Notes: generated by a model from the sequence alone, not told the origin. 5,822 nucleotides of DNA from CAZHYV01 sp964537055 (GCA_964537055.1 CAZHYV010000020.1:1-5822); one strand, 5' to 3'. Shown: positions 1-5,416, numbered from the stretch's first letter. Made by a program: numbers and translations.

Positions 1-313
1 TGATATGCTCGATTGAGTAACAACTATTTAATACCACGTCGCACGCGTTGACGTTTCGTAGCCACGCACCTAATTCCGAAGATGGCCATATGCCGTCTGA
101 CAATACGAAGCCATCCGCCGTCGAGTGCAGGCCGAACCACGCGAGGTCGACGTCGCCTTCACCCGCGGCGGCCAGTAGCCCCGCGCGCGACGCGTCACCC
201 GCGAGGCACAGTCGCACCGTCCAGCCGGCTGCGCTCAGGGTGTTACTTACCGTCTGAATTTCTGATGGTAGATGCTCTAAGTCACCAGCCGCGACAATGA
301 TGGCTTTACTCAT
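1..313 (-). CDS. Putative CHAT/caspase-like cysteine protease domain protein (3' end outside window)
   Basis: The minus strand is open from an ATG at 311-313 to the window edge, giving 104 residues without a stop; the C-terminus is missing. It starts MSKAIIVAAGDL, a hydrophobic first strand, followed by a helix (about 16-30) and a second strand (WTVRLCL). Residues 55-63 read VDLAWFGLH, a strand ending in His63. A GFVLSDG turn (68-74) and a helix (78-87) follow, and then DVVLNSCYS (92-100), a strand ending in Cys98. This order of strand-His, glycine-rich hairpin, helix and strand-Cys is what CHAT and caspase-fold (clan CD) proteases show, and His63/Cys98 would be the catalytic dyad. Usual members have HG or HA after the His; here it is HS. 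The fold call is inferred from the pattern. The start has no clear Shine-Dalgarno site. An in-frame ATG at 320-322 is an alternative, adding M-V-L. Role unknown: virion-associated protease, host-directed effector or structural protein are all possible. Confidence 0.72.
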   Translation of the reverse strand, partial: MSKAIIVAAGDLEHLPSEIQTVSNTLSAAGWTVRLCLAGDASRAGLLAAAGEGDVDLAWFGLHSTADGFVLSDGIWPSSELGAWLRNVNACDVVLNSCYSIEHI

Positions 314-345
314 AAGTACCATCGCACTGGAGATATATGTTTTTG

Positions 346-354
346 TGGTATAAT
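346..354 (+). promoter_or_regulatory. Extended -10 promoter for the endonuclease-like gene
   Basis: TGGTATAAT at 346-354 is a perfect -10 hexamer (349-354) with the TG extension. It lies in an AT-rich island in GC-rich DNA. No good -35 hexamer is seen 16-18 bases upstream (bases near 326-331 read actgga), which fits an extended -10 promoter. Transcription would start near 361 and give a leader of about 70 bases before the ATG at 432. Confidence 0.6.
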
Positions 355-375
355 AGAGATGTAAACAAACAAGTA

Positions 376-402
376 GGCCGGCGACGCTCGAACGTCCCGG
401 CC
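376..402 (+). other. Leader hairpin upstream of the endonuclease-like gene
   Basis: GGCCGG (376-381) pairs with CCGGCC (397-402), and GACG (383-386) pairs with CGTC (393-396). C382 is a single-base bulge and CTCGAA (387-392) is the loop. The ten-pair GC-rich stem lies in the predicted 5' leader, 15 bases before the ribosome site. No T-run follows, so it is not a standard intrinsic terminator. It could stabilise the transcript, limit translation or bind a protein. Confidence 0.5.
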
Positions 403-417
403 CATGTCACCGAGAAC

Positions 418-425
418 AAAGGAGG
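418..425 (+). promoter_or_regulatory. Ribosome binding site of the endonuclease-like gene
   Basis: AAAGGAGG at 418-425 is a near-perfect anti-16S match. A six-base spacer separates it from the ATG at 432-434, and this fixes the start of the gene. Confidence 0.75.
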
Positions 426-431
426 TTCCCG

Positions 432-1106
432 ATGCAACCCCATCATACCACGCACCTTAGCCCGCGCATTAACGACATCACCGGTCAATGTTTTGGCCGC
501 TTGACCGTATTGTCTTTCTCTCACATGAACAAAGGCCGCCGCGCAGTCTGGAACTGCGAGTGCGAGTGCGGCACTAAGTGCCAAGTCGAGGGTACGAAGC
601 TTGCGGCCGGCAGAACTAAGAGCTGTGGGTGCTTGCGTCCAGATGCGGCAAGAGAGAACAATTCCACGCATGGATACTCGACCCATTACCTGTGGAATAC
701 TTACGCCAAGATGATTGCGAGATGTTATACCCCTAGCGACAAATCCTACAAGAGGTACGGGGCGCGTGGGATTACCGTCTGCGAGCGATGGCGCGAATCC
801 TTTGTGAACTTCCTGGCTGACATGGGCGATCGTCCCGATGGATGTTCCATGGACCGTATCGATAATGATGGACCCTATTCGCCTGAAAACTGCCGTTGGG
901 CAACAATCTCGCAGCAGAACAGCAACACGCGACAAAATCACAACCTCACCTACGACGGAGAAACATTGACGATCGCTCAATGGAGCACTCGCCTTGGTAT
1001 ATCTCAACACACCATCCGCAACAGATTGCGTTACGGATGGTCTGTCGAACGCACCCTCACTGAACATGTTAGCCCGCTCCTGTTTGGCAAGCAGGTCAGG
1101 AAATAG
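432..1106 (+). CDS. Putative HNH-like homing endonuclease / phage DNA-binding protein
   Basis: This 224-residue protein has three parts. Residues 18-68 (GQCFGRLTVL, then a Cys cluster C42/C44/C46 and C65/C67 ending SCGC) look like a zinc-binding motif. Residues 86-169 contain W88, R97-C98, YKRYGARGITVCERW (106-120), a DMGDRP segment, and MDRIDNDGPYSPENCRWAT (140-158) followed by N-rich residues. This core recurs in phage proteins annotated as HNH or homing endonucleases. Residues 172-210 (LTYDGETLTIAQWSTRLGIS, then RLRYGWS) resemble the helix-turn-helix/NUMOD-like DNA-binding tail of such enzymes. It would cut or bind DNA at a specific site and promote its own spread; activity is inferred. 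It runs opposite to all its neighbours, has its own promoter and ribosome site, and its base composition is less GC-rich than the flanking genes, as expected of an inserted mobile gene. It may be only a DNA-binding protein, because a classic HNH histidine pair is not obvious. Confidence 0.8.
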   Translation: MQPHHTTHLSPRINDITGQCFGRLTVLSFSHMNKGRRAVWNCECECGTKCQVEGTKLAAGRTKSCGCLRPDAARENNSTHGYSTHYLWNTYAKMIARCYTPSDKSYKRYGARGITVCERWRESFVNFLADMGDRPDGCSMDRIDNDGPYSPENCRWATISQQNSNTRQNHNLTYDGETLTIAQWSTRLGISQHTIRNRLRYGWSVERTLTEHVSPLLFGKQVRK

Positions 1107-1113
1107 TGCAACG

Positions 1114-1141
1114 AGGACGGCGCGCACTAGGTCGCCGTCCT
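1114..1141. terminator. Hairpin between convergent genes (possible bidirectional terminator)
   Basis: AGGACGGCG (1114-1122) pairs perfectly with CGCCGTCCT (1133-1141) around a ten-base loop. It lies where the plus-strand gene ending at 1106 and the minus-strand gene ending at 1127 converge; the minus-strand stop codon is in the loop. No U-tract follows on either strand, so rho-independent termination would be weak. It may instead act as an mRNA 3'-end stabiliser. Confidence 0.4.
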
Positions 1142-1465
1142 GTAGCGTTCAACCTTCCAACGCGCGACGAACGTGCGAGCGGGGGAGGCTCCCGCCAAGA
1201 ACGCCGCCGAGAATTGCACGTCGTACTCCCCCGCCGTGTCAACATCGCCCGCAGCATAGTCCCAACGGAACTCCCCCGATGCGCCATCGGTAACGGTCAA
1301 CGTGCCCGCAATGGCGCGCGTCGTGTCCGTGCTGCGATTGGTAATCGTGCCGGTCAACGTTGCGCCTGTCAGCGGTTCGGGGGTGCCGTCGTCGCGCTCC
1401 CACCTGATGAGCTGAGCCGGCCGCAGCGCACCTTGTACCCTGGGAGGCAATGCCGCAGTTGCCAT
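1127..1465 (-). CDS. BppU-like phage baseplate/tail Ig-fold protein
   Basis: This 112-residue protein matches the pattern of the N-terminal domain of phage baseplate upper proteins (BppU family, DUF2479) and its many small stand-alone relatives. It has RPAQLIRWERDDGTPEPLTGA (residues 15-35), a strand pair with LTGTITNR, a TDGASGEFRWDY strand (59-70), then DVDTAGEYDVQF (74-85). The D-x-x-x-AGxYxxxF signature is typical. The domain usually attaches receptor-binding proteins to the baseplate or tail; here it is alone, so it may be a connector or decoration protein. The ATG at 1463-1465 is chosen over an in-frame ATG 11 codons upstream (1498) because AGGAGG (1471-1476) lies five bases before it, and the upstream start would overlap the preceding gene. 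It is the last gene of the minus-strand operon before the inserted plus-strand gene. Family call fairly sure, exact role not. Confidence 0.75.
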   Translation of the reverse strand: MATAALPPRVQGALRPAQLIRWERDDGTPEPLTGATLTGTITNRSTDTTRAIAGTLTVTDGASGEFRWDYAAGDVDTAGEYDVQFSAAFLAGASPARTFVARWKVERYRTAT

Positions 1466-1469
1466 CGTT

Positions 1470-1476
1470 CCCTCCT
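1470..1476 (-). promoter_or_regulatory. Ribosome binding site deciding the start at 1465
   Basis: On the minus strand this reads AGGAGGG, with its AGGAGG core five bases from the ATG at 1463-1465. It lies between the stop of the previous gene (1479) and this start, and rules out the longer start at 1498. Confidence 0.7.
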
Positions 1477-1478
1477 GT

Positions 1479-1892
1479 CTACGCGTTGCCGGCGGCAACC
1501 GAGAACGATGTCACCGTGACCGATTGCCCCGCAGTAATGTTGGTGTTGTCGAGCGTCATGTCGCCGCCGCCAGCGGTGAGTGTGACAGTGCCCTGCGCAT
1601 GGCACGTTGTGCCGTCGTTGGCGAACAGACGGAAGAAATCCGCTACGCCGGCGTTATCTGCCGATGCATCCTGCCAGGTGCCCAACATCGCCTTGTTGCC
1701 TGCTGAAGCCGCCGCCATCCAGTCCGACGGCAAGGTCATCGTCGCCAACACTGTGCCGGTGATGGCCGCTGCGCAGTTGGCAGGGGGGCCGGCTGTCAGG
1801 TCGTAGATCTTCAACACTGGCGAGACACCGACTGCCGTTTCGAGGGCGTCGAGCTGTGCATTTCTTACACTAACTGAGTACTGAAGTCCCAT
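1479..1892 (-). CDS. Conserved phage virion-type protein, 137 residues
   Basis: The layout is one I recognise from many tailed-phage genomes, where these proteins are annotated as hypothetical. It begins with an N-terminal helix (RNAQLDALETAVGVSP, residues 10-25), then LKIYDLTAG. An ANCAAA-type segment comes before a strand, LATMTLPSDWMAAASAGNKA (about 49-68), then GTWQDASADNAGVADFFRLF (71-90), TTCHAQGTVTLT, and a Gly-rich GGGDMTLDNTNITAGQSVTV segment leading to the C-terminus. The strand-rich, Gly/Thr-rich second half suggests a beta-sandwich. It lies among adsorption and baseplate genes, so a structural or decoration role in the virion is likely but inferred. AAGGAG (1902-1907) stands nine bases before the ATG at 1890-1892. 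The gene starts 30 bases after the repeat gene and ends 13 bases before the BppU-like gene, so it is probably in the same transcript. Confidence 0.8.
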   Translation of the reverse strand: MGLQYSVSVRNAQLDALETAVGVSPVLKIYDLTAGPPANCAAAITGTVLATMTLPSDWMAAASAGNKAMLGTWQDASADNAGVADFFRLFANDGTTCHAQGTVTLTAGGGDMTLDNTNITAGQSVTVTSFSVAAGNA

Positions 1893-1922
1893 TGTCTCTA
1901 TCTCCTTATCACTGACCCGTTG

Positions 1923-3935
1923 CTATACTTCGCTGCGTGCGCCGGATACGGTGCCCGCAGTGCGTGCGCCGGATACGGTGCCCGCAGTGCGTGCGCCGTG
2001 CACTGCGCCTGTTCCACCCATCCCTGTCACTGTCACTGTCACTGTCCCTGCGCTGCCCGGCCCGCGCACTGTGCCCAACATCGCAATCCACGCCACGACC
2101 GCGGTCGCCGTGACCGTGTTGCCCGCCTGTACTACGTTCAGCGTAGCGATAATATCGACAGCCTCAGCCAGTTCGCCTGTCGCCGCTAACGTGTTGCCTG
2201 CCTGGACAAGTGCTGCCTGCCCGGCCACTGCGACCACAGCGGCAGCGGCGACCGCGTTGGCAGCCTGGGCAAGTGCCGCACTCGCCACCACTCTCGCGCC
2301 GCCCGTCGCAGCCAGGGTATTCGCCGCCTGCGTAAGCGCCGCCTGCGCCTTGACCGCAACCTTGCCCGTAGCGCTGACGGTGTTCCCGGCCTGGGTAGCG
2401 GCAACCACTCCGGCGACAGCGACAACGCCGACTGCGACAACCGTCTGTCCGGCCTGCGTAAGCGCCGCCTGGCCAGCGACTGCAACCTTGCCGGTGGCTG
2501 CGACGGCGTTCCCGGCCTGAGTAGCGGCAACCACTCCGGCGACGGCGACAACACCCGATGCGGCGACGGTGTTGTTCGCCTGAGCAAGCGCCGCCTGGCC
2601 AACCGCCCCGGATCCTCCCGTCGCCGCGAGCAAGTTACCGGCCTGGGTGAGGGCCGCCACTGCTTTGACGGCGACCGCAGCGGCAGCAGTGACGGCATTG
2701 CCCGCCTGCGCAAGTGCGGCCTGTCCAGCGACCGCCACCACGCCCGCGGCGCTGACCGTGTTGCCGGCCTGGGTCAGATTCGCCGAGCCGCTGATACCAT
2801 TGCTGATTGTGCCGGTAGCGGTCAGCGTGTCGCCCGCTTGGGTCGGCGCGGCTTGCACTTTGACGGCCACCGCCACCGCTGCCGCAACGGTATTCCCTGC
2901 CTGTGCAATGCTGGCTATGCCAACCACGGCAACTTTGCCAGCACTAACAACGGTGTTCCCTGCTTGCGTGATGGCGGCAGCAGCAGCCACGGCAACCACA
3001 CCAACAGCGGCGACCGTGTTGGCAGCCTGTGCCAGACTGGCCGCGCCAGCAGCGGGCGCTATGCCTGTCGTCGTAACAGTCTGCGCTGCCTGCGTGAGCG
3101 CCGCCGTACCCTTGACCGTCACTGTACCGGCAGCAACGATTGTGTTGGCAGCTTGCGCCGGTGCCGCCTGCGCTGTGATTGCCACCGTACCGGCGGCGCT
3201 TAGTGTGTTCCCCGCCTGGCTGGGCGATGCGCTGCCGGCAACTGCTACCGTGCCCGTGGCGGCGACGGTGTTGTCGGCTTGCGTAAGTGATGCGCTGCCG
3301 CTGATGCCAGATGCCACCGGCGCAATGGCGAACGTGAACGTACTCCAGTACGAACTGGCGAGGGTTGTCGATACACTGGCATCCGTGCCGGCCGTAGGAA
3401 TTGCTTCGTACTGGACGCTGATCATGCCGGCAGAGCTAAACGCATTTGTCACCAGCAGCGTATGCCCCGGCAGCGTGCCGACCGGGGTGCGATCGGCAGA
3501 TGCCGCAATGATGCTGATACGCAGGCAGTCCGCTACTGTGGTTGTCAGCGCAGCCACAGACGGCGAGCTGTTCGTGCCGTTTGTGGTCACAACTGCGACG
3601 TTGAACCCGCCGTCATTCTGGCCGATCCATGCAACTATAAGGCCACGCTCGGAAACATCACTCGTGACCGTGTAGCTTGTATTCGATCCTGTCGCCGGTC
3701 GCTTCCATAAGGAAAACGAGCCGGAGTCTGGGACACCGGAGGCGGCAATCGTGGCGTTGTTGACGACCGTCGTCCAGCCGGTTCCATCGATACTAGGTGT
3801 TCCAGCATCAGCGTCATCGACATAGGCAACATACAGCGTATCACCCGCGCTGTAACTCGGCACGGTGACGCCAAGGGTTAGGCTGTTGGTCGTCTTCTGC
3901 GCTGCTACATACGCGCCGAGCGTTGGTGCGGTCAT
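1923..3935 (-). CDS. Large repeat-rich phage surface/adsorption protein (21-residue repeats)
   Basis: This 670-residue protein has three parts. Residues 1-210 form a strand-rich domain (TLGVTVPSYSAGDTLYVAYV near 20-39, then GTGWTTV, SFSLWKR, VAWIG), which resembles the beta-sandwich domains with AGDxLxxxxxxD and GW motifs at the N-terminus of many phage tail or fibre proteins. Residues 213-617 hold about nineteen repeats, nearly all exactly 21 residues, with consensus roughly GQAALTQAGNTVAATGxVAVA; two are 23-24 residues. Residues 618-670 are a Gly/Thr/Val-rich tail with a duplicated 9-residue motif GARTAGTVS. No signal peptide or membrane helix is evident. Length and Ala/Gly/Thr content fit an extended virion surface rod or adhesin; function is inferred. 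The ATG at 3933-3935 has a modest site, AGGGA (3940-3944), and follows the lyase gene by 21 bases. The other strand also stays open here, which is an effect of the repetitive GC-rich codons. Confidence 0.8.
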   Translation of the reverse strand: MTAPTLGAYVAAQKTTNSLTLGVTVPSYSAGDTLYVAYVDDADAGTPSIDGTGWTTVVNNATIAASGVPDSGSFSLWKRPATGSNTSYTVTSDVSERGLIVAWIGQNDGGFNVAVVTTNGTNSSPSVAALTTTVADCLRISIIAASADRTPVGTLPGHTLLVTNAFSSAGMISVQYEAIPTAGTDASVSTTLASSYWSTFTFAIAPVASGISGSASLTQADNTVAATGTVAVAGSASPSQAGNTLSAAGTVAITAQAAPAQAANTIVAAGTVTVKGTAALTQAAQTVTTTGIAPAAGAASLAQAANTVAAVGVVAVAAAAAITQAGNTVVSAGKVAVVGIASIAQAGNTVAAAVAVAVKVQAAPTQAGDTLTATGTISNGISGSANLTQAGNTVSAAGVVAVAGQAALAQAGNAVTAAAAVAVKAVAALTQAGNLLAATGGSGAVGQAALAQANNTVAASGVVAVAGVVAATQAGNAVAATGKVAVAGQAALTQAGQTVVAVGVVAVAGVVAATQAGNTVSATGKVAVKAQAALTQAANTLAATGGARVVASAALAQAANAVAAAAVVAVAGQAALVQAGNTLAATGELAEAVDIIATLNVVQAGNTVTATAVVAWIAMLGTVRGPGSAGTVTVTVTGMGGTGAVHGARTAGTVSGARTAGTVSGARSEV
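1937..1990 (-). repeat. Two exact tandem copies of a 27-base repeat
   Basis: Copies at 1937-1963 and 1964-1990 are identical; a third, truncated copy begins at 1991 (gtgcgccg). Each encodes nine residues and gives the GARTAGTVS repeat at the C-terminus of the repeat protein. Identity at all positions implies recent duplication or slippage. Confidence 0.85.
2021..2050 (-). repeat. Short TGTCAC hexamer tract
   Basis: Three successive tgtcac units lie between tccc and tgtccctg and encode the GTVTVTVTG stretch near the C-terminus of the repeat protein. The tract is a possible slippage site, in frame (two codons per unit). Confidence 0.6.
2085..3299 (-). repeat. About 19 tandem in-frame 63-base repeats
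   Basis: The array encodes 21-residue repeats (protein residues 213-617) built around TQAGNTVAATG. Repeats 8 and 18 carry 2-3 extra residues and repeat 19 one. A second-order duplication is visible: 2349-2474 and 2475-2600 are two consecutive 126-base blocks of two repeats each. Within them 2382-2426 and 2508-2552 differ at only two of 45 bases, so the array has expanded recently by whole repeat pairs. Most other repeats differ more at DNA level than at protein level, which suggests selection for the protein pattern. Confidence 0.85.
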
Positions 3936-3956
3936 CGTGTCCCTAAGGCATTCGTG

Positions 3957-5114
3957 CTATTGGTGCGTGAATTCGGTCCAGGCCATGCCCTTGCCGGGCC
4001 CGCCGTCAGGTACGCTCAGTTTCAGGTCGGGATAGAGCCAGTTGAGTAGGGGCGCTTGCCAGGCGTCGTCGCCCGCAATCGGCCACTTGGCGACCTGGGT
4101 GAGCCAAATGACGCTGCGCTTATGCGCCCAATCGGACGCCGGCCGCAGGTCAACCCCGGCATTGAGCGCCACGGCGATGGCGACACCGATGCCCTGCTCG
4201 GCCTCCCATGGGTAAGGGGTGGGCATCGTAGCCGGCAGCTCTGGGTCGAATGCGCCGCCGCGGCGCATTTCTTCCGGCAGCGAACCGTCGAGATTGAGTC
4301 CACCCTTGTTGGCGCCCTTGCGGTTGATGCCCAACGGCCGGTCGGGCTCGTACTGCCAGTCGAGATCGCCATAGACGAAACCATGATACAGGTCGTAGCC
4401 GCCCAGGAAGCCCCCGAACACCTTGATGGCATTGCCGAATATGGCATTATCGCCGATGTAGCGGGCGATCATCAGCACCGCAGCGGTGGCGTGCGTGCCC
4501 CAGTTGTTAGGCCGCTTCTGGTGCGATTCAAGCAACGAGGCCGGGCCGCTTTTGGTCGGACACGTCAGGAAGTAGCGGAATTTGGCCTTGACCGCGGCGT
4601 CGAGATCGGGGTCTACCTTGGCGAGCTGTATGCCTTCCGCTGCGGCAACGTAGCCCTGCAGCTCGCGGGCAAGGGCGAGCGCGCGGTCGATGGGCAGGGA
4701 GGGTGAAACCAGGGCCTTGAAGCCGGTCGTCACCTTATTGAGAAATGCAGTGTCGCCAGTCGCAGCGTAGACGTATGCGCAAGCCTGCATCCAGGCGCTG
4801 TGCATCGAGTTCTGATTGGAGACGGTGACGGGGCCGGGTGCGCCGCCTTTTGCCATACTGTACATATTGTTCCAGCCACGCCCGGTACGTGGCTTGCCGG
4901 GGAGCGTAGCGACGTCAACCCAAATGTGACTCGTAGCAGCAGGCGGCGGGTCGACCGGGGGCGGGTCCACCGGAGGCGGGGGATCGACCGGAGGAGGGTC
5001 AACCGGGGGGGGATCGACCGGTGGCACCGTCGCCACGAACTTGAATACGCCGCCTGCGGGCGTTACGATAAGCCTACCATCTGCATCAATGTCATACGTA
5101 GCCTGCTGCGTCAT
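3957..5114 (-). CDS. Phage alginate-lyase-like polysaccharide lyase with Pro-rich linker
   Basis: The 385-residue protein has a small N-terminal domain (1-30, ATYDIDADGRLIVTP), a rigid linker of repeated PVDPP (31-58), and a catalytic-type domain (62-385). The large domain resembles alginate-lyase-like (alpha/alpha toroid) proteins found in bacteria and phages. Visible motifs are helices from about 100 to 160, SHQKRPNNWGTH (197-208, with Asn-Asn and His as likely active-site residues), LYHGFVYGDLDW (about 242-253), NLDGSLPEEMRRGG (274-287), PYPWEAEQGIG (300-310), GDDAWQAPLLNWLY (348-361) and a terminal GKGMAWTEFTH. Such enzymes cleave uronic acid-containing polysaccharides by beta-elimination; in a phage they would strip capsule or biofilm polymer at adsorption. 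The substrate is not shown. The ATG at 5112-5114 is preferred over GTG at 5118-5120 because AAAGGAG lies nine bases from the ATG and only three from the GTG. There is no signal peptide, as expected for a virion protein. Confidence 0.75.
   Translation of the reverse strand: MTQQATYDIDADGRLIVTPAGGVFKFVATVPPVDPPPVDPPPVDPPPPVDPPPVDPPPAATSHIWVDVATLPGKPRTGRGWNNMYSMAKGGAPGPVTVSNQNSMHSAWMQACAYVYAATGDTAFLNKVTTGFKALVSPSLPIDRALALARELQGYVAAAEGIQLAKVDPDLDAAVKAKFRYFLTCPTKSGPASLLESHQKRPNNWGTHATAAVLMIARYIGDNAIFGNAIKVFGGFLGGYDLYHGFVYGDLDWQYEPDRPLGINRKGANKGGLNLDGSLPEEMRRGGAFDPELPATMPTPYPWEAEQGIGVAIAVALNAGVDLRPASDWAHKRSVIWLTQVAKWPIAGDDAWQAPLLNWLYPDLKLSVPDGGPGKGMAWTEFTHQ
4941..5024 (-). repeat. Pro-rich linker repeats (PVDPP) in the lyase gene
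   Basis: Five PVDPPP-type units encoded by related GC-rich segments give a Pro-rich linker of 28 residues between the N-terminal domain and the lyase domain. One unit carries an extra Pro. The length may vary by slippage. Confidence 0.8.
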
Positions 5115-5123
5115 CTGCACTGT

Positions 5124-5130
5124 CTCCTTT
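5124..5130 (-). promoter_or_regulatory. Ribosome binding site deciding the lyase start
   Basis: The minus strand reads AAAGGAG, nine bases before the ATG at 5112-5114 and only three before the in-frame GTG at 5118-5120. The ATG is therefore the more likely start. Confidence 0.65.
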
Positions 5131-5152
5131 ATTCTCTAACTGGATGATTCAG

Positions 5153-5416
5153 TTACTCGTGCGCCTGCTCCGAGCCACAAAAGACATTCTGGTGCTCTGC
5201 GACAAATTCCTCGCTGAGACCAGGGATCTCCGCCTGCTCGGCCGGCGGCATAAATGCCATCGTCTGCACGTCGAAACGCCAGCCGGCCGGCACATCCAGC
5301 GCCGCCCCTACCGCTTCGACGTAGGTGCGCAGCGTCTCCTGTGCCTGCTGCATCCGGTCTACCAGTTGCGCTACGCTGGCCGCCGTGCGTTGATTGATGG
5401 TGATGGGCTGGGTCAC
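5153..5416 (-). CDS. Small phage protein of unknown function, 87 residues
   Basis: I do not recognise a family. The protein is TQPITINQRTAASVAQLVD at the start, followed by a helical region rich in Ala/Gln/Glu (RMQQAQETLRTYVEAVGAAL, about 21-40), then DVPAGWRFDVQTMAFMPP and an acidic C-terminus (IPGLSEEFVAEHQ). The helix suggests a short coiled coil or protein-protein contact. The start GTG at 5414-5416 overlaps the stop of the upstream gene in a GTGA, and GAGGAG (5425-5430) is eight bases upstream, so the two are translationally coupled. The reading frame stays open for 46 codons upstream of this start, but that part has no ribosome site and overlaps the end of the neighbour. Its place before the lyase gene suggests a tail-region accessory or assembly role (inference). 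Confidence 0.75.
   Translation of the reverse strand: MTQPITINQRTAASVAQLVDRMQQAQETLRTYVEAVGAALDVPAGWRFDVQTMAFMPPAEQAEIPGLSEEFVAEHQNVFCGSEQAHE

Noticed and set aside
314..420. Minus-strand promoter for the protease-like gene
   Set aside because: TATTAT and TTGTTT/TTTACA-like elements exist, but none has acceptable spacing to form a -35/-10 pair, so no call was made.
314..1126. Group I intron or intein hosting the endonuclease-like gene
   Set aside because: The flanking genes are complete with their own starts and stops, and no interrupted coding sequence or intron core was recognised, so the gene appears free-standing.
306..1127. Minus-strand frame of 273 codons opposite the endonuclease-like gene
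   Set aside because: It is fully antisense to a gene with recognisable motifs, a perfect ribosome site and a promoter; its own translation shows no domain, and its end runs into the start of the protease-like gene.
2085..3299. CRISPR array or diversity-generating retroelement variable region
   Set aside because: The repeats are contiguous, in frame and without unique spacers, and no reverse transcriptase or template-repeat pair is seen in the window.
1951..3675. Long plus-strand open frames opposite the repeat protein (1951-2520 and 2647-3675)
   Set aside because: They are antisense to a strongly patterned protein. Ala/Gly/Thr/Val codons in GC-rich DNA rarely produce stops on the other strand, and the translations are low-complexity Ala/Thr/Pro text with no ribosome site.
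4056..4706. Plus-strand frame of 216 codons opposite the lyase
   Set aside because: Antisense to conserved lyase motifs; no ribosome site and no recognisable domain.
5140..5152. Near-palindrome ctggatgattcag between two minus-strand genes
   Set aside because: Only 13 bases with one mismatch and no room for a loop; no T-run. It is probably chance or a weak dyad.
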